From Porphyromonadaceae bacterium COT-184 OH4590 (GTDB taxonomy: Bacteria > Bacteroidota > Bacteroidia > Bacteroidales > Paludibacteraceae), in NCBI GenBank assembly GCA_000768855.1, contig JRAN01000018.1, positions 1 to 39,032 on the forward strand: a stretch of DNA of 39,032 bases. Reading direction: 5' to 3'. The position numbers and the translations under genes are program-made. Of this stretch, positions 16,722-25,187 are shown one piece after another. Below the pieces are notes generated by a model. That model saw only the letters and a program-made list of their open reading frames with translations. It had not been told where the DNA came from and did no database searches. Position 1 is the stretch's first letter, and each line of letters opens with the position of its first letter.

Positions 16722-17078
16722 AACCCTTACAATAAACATTTGGAAGCTCACCGATAATCATTTCACACGTACAAATAACTAACTACCAAAATATTACGAC
16801 AAATAATATCGTAATTTAGTAAATTCAATTAAAAAATTTAACAAGATTAGTTATAAAAAGACATTCATTTTTATAGCTTTGTACCCATGAGGATATTGTA
16901 TTACACAAATATATTTTTCAATTATGAAATATAGGGTACTAATAGTTATTATTTATATCATTTTGGATATGATTATTATCACCGCTTAGAGGTATATCTT
17001 TCTATCTGTCTTCTGTAGCATTTACTCTGTTTTTTCGTTATTACCATAGTATTGATAAATAAAATTAGAGATTTTTTT
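16722..17078. other. Intergenic region with one possible micro-ORF
   Basis: AT-rich DNA without a recognisable gene. A -7-like box, TAGCTTTG, is at 16874-16881. It is followed by a 21-codon frame at 16924-16989 (plus strand) encoding a mostly Ile/Leu/Val peptide starting MKYRVLIVIIY. A short hydrophobic peptide after a promoter could be real, but AT-rich DNA yields such frames by chance. No RNA gene was seen. Confidence 0.3.
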
Positions 17079-17116
17079 GTAAAAAATGGGGATAATCACT
17101 CTCGACTATCCCCATT
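17079..17116 (-). terminator. Intrinsic terminator of aspA
   Basis: AATGGGGATA (17085-17094) pairs perfectly with TATCCCCATT (17107-17116) around a 12-base loop. Read on the minus strand, the stem ends in CCCCATTTTTTA. It lies 28 bp beyond the aspA stop. Confidence 0.8.
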
Positions 17117-17143
17117 GACTCAGCACTCAAAATTCAAAACTAA

Positions 17144-18571
17144 TCAATACTTTGGTTTAATATTGAGTTTAACCGGTTTAATCATATTTTCGGGTTTCAT
17201 TATTACATCCAAATCCTCTTTGGAAAGTATATCGTGTTCGAGGATTAGGTCATATACCGGACGTCCTGTCTCCATCGCCTCTTTGGCTATCTTGGTAGAG
17301 TTTTTGTAACCGATTACAGGGTTGAGGGCAGTAATAATACCAACGCTGTTGTGAACATGCGTTCGGCATACCTCTTCATTGGCTGTGATACCATCTATAC
17401 AACGGATACGAAGCGTATCGAAACCGTTCATCAATATCTCTGCCGACTCGAAACAACACTGTGCTATTACGGGCTCCATCGGATTAAGCTCCATTTGAGC
17501 AGCTTCGCTCGACATTGCCACACATAGGTCGTTGCCTATTACCTTATAGGCTATCTGGTTCATCACTTCGGGTATAACAGGGTTTACTTTACCCGGCATT
17601 ATCGACGAACCGGGCTGCATTGGAGGCAGATTTATCTCGTTCAGACCACAACGAGGACCTGACGATAGAAGACGAAGGTCATTACATATCTTATTCATTT
17701 TCAGGGCTATCATTCTAAGAGCCGACGAGAAGCCTGCAAGCGAAGAAGTATCGGATGTAGCTCCCACAAGGTCGGTTGCCAATACATATTTATTGCCTGT
17801 AATCTTGGCAATAGCCTCCGTGCTCATCTCGGCATATTTCGGTTCGGCGCAGATGCCTGTACCAATAGCGGTAGCTCCCATATTGATAGTGAGCAATTCG
17901 TTGGCAGCAGCCTCAAGATGAGGAAGTTCGTTGCGAAGGATGCTTGCAAAGCCACCAAAAGTCTGACCAAGTGTCATAGGCACAGCATCTTGCCACTGTG
18001 TACGTCCCATTTTTATCACATTTTTAAACTCCTCTGCTTTGCGTTCAAATGAGTGAATAAGTTCTTCGAAATGAGGCACAAAAGCTAAATAAGTATCGTA
18101 CAATCCGATATGGATAGCTGTCGGATAGGCATCGTTGGTCGATTGCGAACAGTTTACATGGTCGTTTGGAGAACAATGTGCGTAATCGCCTCTTTGATAA
18201 CCCATTATCTCTAATGCACGATTGGCTATTACCTCATTGGCATTCATATTGGTACTTGTACCGGCACCACCCTGAATCATATCAATCGGGAATTGGTAGT
18301 GGTGTTTGCCGTCGATTATCTCTTGACAAGCCTTGATAATAGCGTTGGCAACCTCATCGGTAAGCAGTCCCAACCTGTGATTTGCCATAGCAGCACCCAT
18401 TTTGGTTATAGCCAAACCCTTGATAAACAATGGGTATTCGCTAAGTTTGAATTTGCTGATAGGAAAATTTTCCATCGCTCTAAGAGTCTGCACTCCATAG
18501 AGAGCCTCTTGTGGTACCTCACGCGAACCGAGCAAATCGCTCTCTATACGTGTTTTTTCTAATTTTTCCAT
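17144..18571 (-). CDS. aspA: Aspartate ammonia-lyase
   Basis: This 475-residue member of the fumarase/aspartase superfamily carries the signature GSSIMPGKVNP around residue 320, and earlier GRTQWQDAVPMTLG and QSTNDAYPTAIHIG motifs. It converts L-aspartate to fumarate and ammonia. In anaerobic Bacteroidales this feeds fumarate respiration and allows amino-acid use. The N-terminus (TRIESDLLGSREVP) and length match aspartase rather than class II fumarase. It appears monocistronic, with its own terminator. Confidence 0.93.
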   Translation of the reverse strand: MEKLEKTRIESDLLGSREVPQEALYGVQTLRAMENFPISKFKLSEYPLFIKGLAITKMGAAMANHRLGLLTDEVANAIIKACQEIIDGKHHYQFPIDMIQGGAGTSTNMNANEVIANRALEIMGYQRGDYAHCSPNDHVNCSQSTNDAYPTAIHIGLYDTYLAFVPHFEELIHSFERKAEEFKNVIKMGRTQWQDAVPMTLGQTFGGFASILRNELPHLEAAANELLTINMGATAIGTGICAEPKYAEMSTEAIAKITGNKYVLATDLVGATSDTSSLAGFSSALRMIALKMNKICNDLRLLSSGPRCGLNEINLPPMQPGSSIMPGKVNPVIPEVMNQIAYKVIGNDLCVAMSSEAAQMELNPMEPVIAQCCFESAEILMNGFDTLRIRCIDGITANEEVCRTHVHNSVGIITALNPVIGYKNSTKIAKEAMETGRPVYDLILEHDILSKEDLDVIMKPENMIKPVKLNIKPKY

Positions 18572-18632
18572 ATTAAAATCTTATTATTGTTTATTAATTT
18601 ATTCTTATTTTATATTTTTGCAAAACAATAGA

Positions 18633-19496
18633 TTATGCCTTACACAAAGTATCTATCACACCTCTAAGACTATCGCTCCAATGTGGTATGGCGATGTTGT
18701 AGGTCTGCTTTATTTTACCTTTGTTCAGCACGCTGTAGTGCGGACGTTTTGCAGGTGTGGGATATTGGCTGCTCTCAATGGGCAACAAGCGACAATCTAT
18801 CGAGGTAAGGTCAAATATCGCTTTGGCAAAGTCGTACCACGAACAAACACCCTCGTTTGAGTAGTGATAAATACCTGGCACAAAGCTGTTGGAGGCTATT
18901 ACGGTCATAATTGCCTGAGCCAGATCGGCAGCATTGGTCGGTGTGCCTACTTGGTCGAATACAACGGAGAGATTACCACGGTCTTTGCCGAGCCTTATCA
19001 TCGTTTTTACAAAATTATTACCGAACGATGAATACAACCATGAGGTTCTGATTATCAGAGAGTTTTCTGCATATTCACGCATCAACACCGATTCGCCTTC
19101 GGCTTTGGTAGAGCCATAAACACTCTGCGGATTTATTCGGTCGGTCTCAACATAAGGCTTATATACTTGTCCGTCAAACACATAATCAGTAGAGACATGT
19201 ATTATCTTAGCTTTTCGTTTTTGGGCTGCATTCACAAGATTTGCCACCGCCTCAACGTTGATTTTGCCACAAAGCTCTGCATCGCTCTCTGCCTTATCAA
19301 CTGCCGTATATGCGGCACAATTTACCACTATATCAATACTGTTGGCGTCGACAAAGCGTGCCACTGCTGTACGGTCGCAAATATCAAGAGTATCGACATC
19401 GGTAAAAAAGAAACAATTGCCATCGCTTTTGGCTTGGCAAATTGCCCTTATATCGCTACCCAACTGCCCATAAGAGCCTGTAATAAGCACATTCAT
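18633..19496 (-). CDS. rfbD: dTDP-4-dehydrorhamnose reductase
   Basis: This protein has 287 residues from the ATG at 19496, where MNVLITGSYGQLGSDI gives the Rossmann nucleotide-binding motif. A further in-frame start at 19532 would add an unlikely tail. Other family marks are STDYVFDG (about 104-111) and the catalytic YxxxK in VYGSTKAEGE (about 127-136). It makes dTDP-L-rhamnose for surface glycans. The other rml genes are not in this window. A -7 box (TAAATTTG) lies at 19530-19537 on the minus strand. Confidence 0.92.
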   Translation of the reverse strand: MNVLITGSYGQLGSDIRAICQAKSDGNCFFFTDVDTLDICDRTAVARFVDANSIDIVVNCAAYTAVDKAESDAELCGKINVEAVANLVNAAQKRKAKIIHVSTDYVFDGQVYKPYVETDRINPQSVYGSTKAEGESVLMREYAENSLIIRTSWLYSSFGNNFVKTMIRLGKDRGNLSVVFDQVGTPTNAADLAQAIMTVIASNSFVPGIYHYSNEGVCSWYDFAKAIFDLTSIDCRLLPIESSQYPTPAKRPHYSVLNKGKIKQTYNIAIPHWSDSLRGVIDTLCKA

Positions 19497-19529
19497 ATAT
19501 TTAATAAATAACACTTTAAATAAAGTTTG

Positions 19530-19537
19530 CAAATTTA
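19530..19537 (-). promoter_or_regulatory. -7 promoter element of rfbD
   Basis: The minus strand reads TAAATTTG, matching TAnnTTTG, 33 bases before the rfbD ATG. Confidence 0.5.
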
Positions 19538-19590
19538 CTGCTTTTTTCGTCTATTTCATATAAAAATCGAAAATTTTATCCTATTAAAGT

Positions 19591-19776
19591 GTAGATGGTA
19601 TGCTTCATATAAAAGCTAATGAAAACATTTCGTTACAAAACATACAGATTTACAATATTTCAGGTCAGTTGGTTCGTAATATCGAAACATCCGGTTCGGA
19701 AACAAGAGTATTATTACCGACAGGTACATATATAATAAAAGCAGGCAATGTTATAGAAAAAGTAATCGTAAAATAA
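19591..19776 (+). pseudogene. Orphan T9SS type A sorting domain (remnant of a secreted protein gene)
   Basis: From the ATG at 19600 a 58-residue frame reads MLHIKANENISLQNIQIYNISGQLV, then continues to PTGTYIIKAGNVIEKVIVK and a stop. In family terms this is the last strand-rich part of a Por-secretion (T9SS type A) tail. The usual VDGMLxIKA lead-in is visible just upstream, but the frame stops at 19585, so the cargo part is gone. It is followed by an intrinsic terminator, as a real gene end would be. Probably the 3' stump of a deleted T9SS-cargo gene. It has no signal peptide, so it cannot work as a secretion tail by itself. Confidence 0.75.
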
Positions 19777-19793
19777 GTTTCAAAAGTAATAAC

Positions 19794-19826
19794 AAAAAGC
19801 GACTGTTATAAAATGGTCGCTTTTTT
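19794..19826 (+). terminator. Intrinsic terminator after the T9SS-tail remnant
   Basis: AAAAAGCGAC (19794-19803) pairs with GTCGCTTTTT (19816-19825) around a 12-base loop and ends in a T-run. It supports the view that the remnant was once the end of a transcribed gene. Confidence 0.8.
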
Positions 19827-20109
19827 AGTTATACGCCTACACGTTACAAACGATTATCCCTATATATAGTCAATTAATTCAAAATCTGTGATACTGTACT
19901 CCAAAGTGTATCATATTTTTATAATATCGTAAGTTATATATAGTTAATGCACCTATTTGACAAGAATTAACTAATTTTAAAAAAAACAACCTCAAACACA
20001 AACAGTTGAAAATAAACTATAAACTAACTATTTTTTCATTCTAACATTTTTTTATACGGTGATAATAATAAAAAAATAGTAAATAAACTAACTGTTTAGA
20101 AAAAAAATG
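19827..20109. other. AT-rich intergenic region upstream of the subtilase
   Basis: No gene, RNA or clear repeat was recognised in these 283 bases. The 3' part is the presumed promoter region of the subtilase. Confidence 0.4.
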
Positions 20110-20117
20110 TAATTTTG
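20110..20117 (+). promoter_or_regulatory. -7 promoter element of the subtilase gene
   Basis: TAATTTTG matches TAnnTTTG, 35 bases before the ATG at 20153. No clear -33 element was seen. Confidence 0.55.
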
Positions 20118-20152
20118 CGTTTTGTATTTTTTTATAATAAAATTTTATAACC

Positions 20153-22252
20153 ATGAATAAAACATTAACGTTAATCTCTAACAAACAATTACTTATACTA
20201 TTACTGCTTGTATTTTCAATAACAGTATCGGCACAAGATGCCAAAGCAGTTAAATATATAGTAGAGCGTTCGAATATTCAAGCTCTTAATGAGTTTAAGG
20301 CTCATATTGAGAAAAAGACTCTCTCTATTGAACAGTTGCAACAAAAAGCAAAAGCATTGAACATACCTTTTTCGGGAGAATTCAATGGAGTAAAGTATCA
20401 ACTGACCGGTTTTAAAGAAGATACCGGAGAACCTCTTTATTATTTCACATATAACAGAGGGGCAGCTTATGGCACATCTACAATTAAAGTATATCCTGAG
20501 TCAAATGAGTTTAATTTGACAGGAGAGGGTATGCGAGTTTATGAGTGGGACGGTGGAGGTGTGCTAATTAGCCACAAAGAGTTGACCAATCGTGTTGTTC
20601 AAGGAGACAAGAACTATTCACAAAAATTATCCGACCACGCTACCCATGTAGCAGGTACTATGATAGCAACCGGAGTAGATACAAGAGCCAGAGGTATGGC
20701 TTACAAAGCTCAATTACACGCTTACGACTGGTATAACGATTTGAAAGAAATGGCAAGTGTAGTAAAAGATGGAGCACTACTATCCAATCATTCGTATGGG
20801 TACGAAAGTGGCTTTGTATACACGAATATATCCGGCAACGAAGGTTGGCACTGGGTTGGAGATGATTCGGAAACGGAAGATAAAAAATTTGGCAAATATG
20901 ATAAACTTGACAAAAAGTGGGATGCTTTGGCGTTAAATTCGCCTTACTATCTAATGGTATTAGCAGCCGGCAATTCCAGAGGCGATGGTCCTAGCCCTGG
21001 AGGTTTACACTACGTACGTAAAAATGGTGTCTGGCAAACATCTTACAAACAACGTCAAAAAAATGGTGGAGCATTAGGCTTCGACTGTATTTCTTATGGT
21101 ACTTTAAGTAAAAACACATTGGTTGTGGGAGCAGCTCAAAAAATTACCGGAGGATATTCACGCCCTTCAGATGTTCTTATGGCAGATTTTAGCTCATTTG
21201 GTCCGACTGATGATGGTAGAATCAAACCTGATATTACAGGTATAGGCGTTGGTATATATTCGCCAATATCTTATAGCAATAGTTCTTACGCTACCTACGG
21301 AGGTACATCTATGGCTGCTCCTAATGTTACGGGGTCTTTGCTACTACTGCAAGAACATTACAAAAATCTTAATGGCAATCATATGAAAGCCGCTACGCTA
21401 AAAGCATTAGCCATAGCTACCGCTAATGAGGCCGGAAATGCTCCCGGTCCCGACTATAGAAGTGGTTGGGGATTGCTCAACACATACAACGCAGCCCAGG
21501 CTATATCCAATAATGGCAAAAAGTCTTTAATAGAAGAGAGAACTTTAAATAGTGGGGTTATTGATACACTTAGTGTCAAAGCATTAGGCTCAGAACCATT
21601 GAAAGTTACTATAGCGTGGGCAGACCCTATCCCGACAAATTTAGCAGATCCAAATACACTAAACGATAGAACTCCTATGTTGGTCAACGATTTGGATGTA
21701 AGAGTGAAATATAATGGAGAAACATTCTATCCTTGGACATTAAATCCGGACAATCCGTCTGCCGCTGCTATACCGGGCGACAACAAAATAGATAACGTAG
21801 AACAAGTATTTATAGCAACACCGAATGAAAATGCTACCTACCATATAGAAATTTCACATAAGAACAATTTGAAAAAAAGCATTGTTAGCTACAGTTCATC
21901 GGGTAATATGATTGTCAGTTTACAAAACACCGAAGGACAACCATATTCTTTGATAATAACAGGTATTATTAATAATGGAGGTGTTACAGATGACGTTGAT
22001 CTTGCAAAAGGCACTTTGGGAATTTATCCTAATCCTTCGGACGGAAAAGTGATGTTAAATGCACAAAACGGAACATCGTCGATAAAAGTAAGAGTATATA
22101 GTATTACAGGCAACATTGTATTCAGCAAAGAATATAGCGGCAGTAGTACAACTGAGTTAGATTTGACAGGATTAAATAAAGGTATATATATAATAGAATC
22201 TACCAACAACAACACCAATGAAAAACGTAGAGGCAAAGTAATTATCAAATAA
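20153..22252 (+). CDS. Secreted S8 (subtilisin-like) peptidase with T9SS sorting domain
   Basis: This 699-residue protein has a signal peptide (about 1-27, ...SITVSAQ), a propeptide-like region (about 30-115) and an S8 catalytic domain. The triad is visible: D133 in YEWDGGG (DGG instead of the usual DSG/DTG), H162 in DHATHVAGT, and S386 in GGTSMAAP. The oxyanion Asn is near residue 274 in AAGNSRG. A beta-sandwich domain (about 455-605) precedes the C-terminal T9SS type A tail (about 622-699: LGIYPNPSDGKVML ... GLNKGIYIIE ... GKVIIK). The protein should cross the outer membrane by the type IX system and be attached or released at the surface to digest proteins. It stands alone with its own promoter and terminator. 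Confidence 0.93.
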   Translation: MNKTLTLISNKQLLILLLLVFSITVSAQDAKAVKYIVERSNIQALNEFKAHIEKKTLSIEQLQQKAKALNIPFSGEFNGVKYQLTGFKEDTGEPLYYFTYNRGAAYGTSTIKVYPESNEFNLTGEGMRVYEWDGGGVLISHKELTNRVVQGDKNYSQKLSDHATHVAGTMIATGVDTRARGMAYKAQLHAYDWYNDLKEMASVVKDGALLSNHSYGYESGFVYTNISGNEGWHWVGDDSETEDKKFGKYDKLDKKWDALALNSPYYLMVLAAGNSRGDGPSPGGLHYVRKNGVWQTSYKQRQKNGGALGFDCISYGTLSKNTLVVGAAQKITGGYSRPSDVLMADFSSFGPTDDGRIKPDITGIGVGIYSPISYSNSSYATYGGTSMAAPNVTGSLLLLQEHYKNLNGNHMKAATLKALAIATANEAGNAPGPDYRSGWGLLNTYNAAQAISNNGKKSLIEERTLNSGVIDTLSVKALGSEPLKVTIAWADPIPTNLADPNTLNDRTPMLVNDLDVRVKYNGETFYPWTLNPDNPSAAAIPGDNKIDNVEQVFIATPNENATYHIEISHKNNLKKSIVSYSSSGNMIVSLQNTEGQPYSLIITGIINNGGVTDDVDLAKGTLGIYPNPSDGKVMLNAQNGTSSIKVRVYSITGNIVFSKEYSGSSTTELDLTGLNKGIYIIESTNNNTNEKRRGKVIIK

Positions 22253-22267
22253 CAAAAAAGAGTTATC

Positions 22268-22315
22268 ATCAACATAAAAAGAGTGGTCAAACTGACTGCT
22301 CTTTTTTATGTTGAT
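22268..22315 (+). terminator. Strong terminator hairpin after the subtilase
   Basis: ATCAACATAAAAAGAG (22268-22283) pairs with CTCTTTTTTATGTTGAT (22299-22315), with one extra T in the right arm. The inner GTCA/TGAC pair extends the stem further. It is symmetric enough to act on both strands. Confidence 0.8.
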
Positions 22316-22394
22316 TTTGTTCGTTATAATATTTATACCTAAAATTGTTAATAAAAATCCCATATATAACCATTTACGACTGAAAAGATTTTAG

Positions 22395-22402
22395 TAACTT
22401 TG
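22395..22402 (+). promoter_or_regulatory. -7 promoter element of the SGNH gene pair
   Basis: TAACTTTG followed by CACAAA matches TAnnTTTG, 19 bases before the ATG at 22422. Confidence 0.55.
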
Positions 22403-22421
22403 CACAAATTTTGATTTTTCA

Positions 22422-23849
22422 ATGAGATCGTACAAGACGTTAATATTTATATCTCTTATAATACTCTCTCTTTATGCCGTTTGCCTATTTTTCCCGCAAG
22501 ACGGTATTAAGTTTTTTAATAGACGTCTGTTTTTTCCTACCCTCGAAGAGGTGCTACAACGCGAGAAGACGGTATCAGTAAATGAAAAAATGAGAATTGT
22601 AGAGGAAGGTATTAAGATGAAAGCAATTGCCGACTCTATAAATACGGCAAAAGAAGAGGCAAGAAAAGACTCTATACGCTTTTATAATAATTTTTTTACA
22701 ACACATTCGGCTCGCTTCTATTTACCTAACAACGACTTCACTTTTTTTGATTCTATTTTTGCTGATATGGATAGATGCAAAACAGACTCTGCCATAGTTC
22801 ACATACTACATTATGGCGACTCTCAGATAGAAGAAGACCGCATTTCGTCATATATACGTCAACGTCTGCAAGAGCGATTTGGTGGTATAGGAGCTGGTTT
22901 GTTACCTGTTATGCAGCCTATTCCATCTGCTTCTGTCGGACAAAGTGCATCGGGTGCAATGGAGCGGTTTATAATTGCAGGAATGCACAAAAATAAAGCT
23001 CCCTCAAACAGATATGGCATTTTAGGGCAGTTTGCAGTGCTCTCAGGGAGCGGTTCGATATTTATAAATTCGCAAAATTATAGCCGTACCCATGAGAACG
23101 TCAAAAGATGGAATGTGGTACGTCTCTTCATAAACTCCAACACCACACCTTTATCAGCTACTTTAGTATCTGGCAAATATTCAAAAACTCAAAACATAGC
23201 ATCGCCTAAGTCATCTTCTTCCGTAATTACTTGGCGAATACCCGATTCGGTAAAACGTATCACTATAAATCTATCCGGCATCGCAGAACTATCGGCGGTA
23301 TCGCTCGATGGCTCTTATGGAGTAAATGTAGATAACATACCTATACGTGGAGCATCGGGAACATTTTTTTCACAAATAGACCGTAATACAATAATTCCTA
23401 CGGCAAAAGAATTGAATGTAAGGCTTATACTGCTCGAGTTTGGAGGCAATATGATGCCCTCTATTACAAAAAGCAATATTGAAAACTATATGAATATATT
23501 GGCAAAACAGATAAGTTTTTTTCGTGAGGTCATTCCAAATGCTAAGATTGTATTGATAGGTCCTGCAGATATGAGCACAAAAGTACGCGGCAATTTGCAG
23601 ACATATCCACTGCTCCCCGACTTGGTAGAAGCTATGAAAAATATGGCTTTATCCAATGGAGCCGGGTTTTGGAATATGTATGATGTTATGGGAGGCGAAA
23701 ACTCTATGATTCAATGGGTTAAAAACAGTCCGGCTTTAGCTGCTCCAGACTACATACACTTTACTCCAAAAGGTGCCGATAAAATAGCCGAAATGTTTTA
23801 CGAGAGCCTTAATAACTATTATCAATTTTATAAAATGAATACAAAATGA
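22422..23849 (+). CDS. SGNH/GDSL-family hydrolase-like protein, membrane anchored
   Basis: This 475-residue protein has an N-terminal hydrophobic anchor or signal (about 7-24), a helical spacer (about 40-120), then an SGNH domain. Block I is HYGDSQIEEDR (Ser134), an Asn block appears in LEFGGNMMPS (about 343-352), and the C-terminal DxxH is DYIHFTPKG (D443, H446). In Bacteroidetes such proteins often come in pairs near MBOAT O-acyltransferases and are thought to acetylate or deacetylate exported polysaccharide, which is an inference from family context. The stop overlaps the start of the next SGNH gene (ATGA at 23846-23849). No MBOAT gene is in this window. Confidence 0.8.
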   Translation: MRSYKTLIFISLIILSLYAVCLFFPQDGIKFFNRRLFFPTLEEVLQREKTVSVNEKMRIVEEGIKMKAIADSINTAKEEARKDSIRFYNNFFTTHSARFYLPNNDFTFFDSIFADMDRCKTDSAIVHILHYGDSQIEEDRISSYIRQRLQERFGGIGAGLLPVMQPIPSASVGQSASGAMERFIIAGMHKNKAPSNRYGILGQFAVLSGSGSIFINSQNYSRTHENVKRWNVVRLFINSNTTPLSATLVSGKYSKTQNIASPKSSSSVITWRIPDSVKRITINLSGIAELSAVSLDGSYGVNVDNIPIRGASGTFFSQIDRNTIIPTAKELNVRLILLEFGGNMMPSITKSNIENYMNILAKQISFFREVIPNAKIVLIGPADMSTKVRGNLQTYPLLPDLVEAMKNMALSNGAGFWNMYDVMGGENSMIQWVKNSPALAAPDYIHFTPKGADKIAEMFYESLNNYYQFYKMNTK

Positions 23850-25126
23850 GATATACAAATAGATTGTTTTATTTAAACCTGATTTTGATATTATTTATTC
23901 AAAATATATCGTCTCAGTCTCAGTCTCTACCCTCAATAATAGAGATACCCGATTATAACTTTATAGATAACAACAAGAGCAAATTCATCGTTCCCGAAAA
24001 AGGCGACTCTACATTAATAAACAACTTTTTTACCAAATACGATATTTTACTCAAAAAACGACAAGGTCAGCTCAACATACTACACATAGGAGGGTCTCAT
24101 GTGCAAGCAGGTATTCTTACAGACCAAATAAGAATTAACCTAAATAATGAAGCATTTTCGACCACACGTGGATTTGTGTTCCCGTATCGTGTGGCACACA
24201 CCAACAATCCCTACTCATACTCTGTATCTTACAAAGGCAAGTGGAAATCGGAACGAAACGTAAAACGTACTTACAACGTTCAACTCGGATTGGGAGGGAT
24301 AGCCGTATATACCAACGATGTAGATGCCGAAATAAAAATAGATTTGCCCACAACAAAAAACGTAGTAAACAATTATCATCAGACAATTAAATTGTTTGGC
24401 TATGTAAAAGATGGAGCCGATTGGGCTGTGATGCCTGTAATTAAGACAGAGGCAGGGGCAAAACGAGTTTTTTATCCAAACTATGATTATATAGGCAATA
24501 GCTATTATACATTTGAATTGAGAGGTAATTTCAACAAATTCAATGTCTATTTTCAACAACTGGATACTGTTGTTCACGATTTTGTTCTTACAGGTTTTGT
24601 TGTAGAAAATAGCGAACCCGGTATCGTATATCACGCTATTGGTGTTAATGGAGCAGCTGTTCATTCCTATCTTGGATGTGAACGCTTTCAAGACGAGGTT
24701 GATGCAATAAAACCCGACATGGTGGTATTTGGAATAGGTATCAACGATGCCGTTCCTTTTGATTTTAATGTAGATACATTTAAAAATAACTACAACTCTT
24801 TGATTCTAAAAATCAAGCAATCATCACCAAACTGTGTTTTTGTATTTATAACCAACAACGACTCATATCGCAGACTTAAACGCAGGCGTTATGCCCCAAA
24901 TACCAATGCTATAAAGGTACAAAAGGCAATGTACAGTTTGGCTTTGGAAAACAAAGGTGTAGTATTCGACCAATTTGAGATAATGGGCGGATTGCGTTCG
25001 ATGCGTAAGTGGCAAGAAGCGGGTCTTGCCAAAAGGGATAAGATACACTTTACAAGTAGAGGTTATCAACTTATGGGAGATTTGTTTTATAATGCATTTG
25101 TTAATTATTATCTCGAAAATAAGTAA
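23846..25126 (+). CDS. Second SGNH-family hydrolase-like protein, periplasmic
   Basis: This 426-residue protein has a signal peptide (about 1-24, ...NISSQSQ). Block I reads LHIGGSHVQAG: the nucleophile Ser84 is kept, but the usual GDS Asp is a Gly. Block III is GIGINDAVPFDFN (about 297-309) and the catalytic dyad is DKIHFTSRG (D398, H401). The two SGNH genes overlap by 4 bases, so the proteins are made together and may form a pair acting on the same acylated glycan. It is a paralogue of the upstream gene by layout rather than by close sequence identity. The substrate is unknown. Confidence 0.8.
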   Translation: MRYTNRLFYLNLILILFIQNISSQSQSLPSIIEIPDYNFIDNNKSKFIVPEKGDSTLINNFFTKYDILLKKRQGQLNILHIGGSHVQAGILTDQIRINLNNEAFSTTRGFVFPYRVAHTNNPYSYSVSYKGKWKSERNVKRTYNVQLGLGGIAVYTNDVDAEIKIDLPTTKNVVNNYHQTIKLFGYVKDGADWAVMPVIKTEAGAKRVFYPNYDYIGNSYYTFELRGNFNKFNVYFQQLDTVVHDFVLTGFVVENSEPGIVYHAIGVNGAAVHSYLGCERFQDEVDAIKPDMVVFGIGINDAVPFDFNVDTFKNNYNSLILKIKQSSPNCVFVFITNNDSYRRLKRRRYAPNTNAIKVQKAMYSLALENKGVVFDQFEIMGGLRSMRKWQEAGLAKRDKIHFTSRGYQLMGDLFYNAFVNYYLENK

Positions 25127-25187
25127 AAATATTTTTGTAACTTAGCATACTGATAAATTAAGGTCTAATAATAAATTTTTCAAATAA

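Noticed and set aside
17052-17309. 85-codon frame over the 3' end of aspA, plus strand
   Set aside because: It covers the aspA terminator hairpin and the antisense of coding aspA, with no family resemblance.
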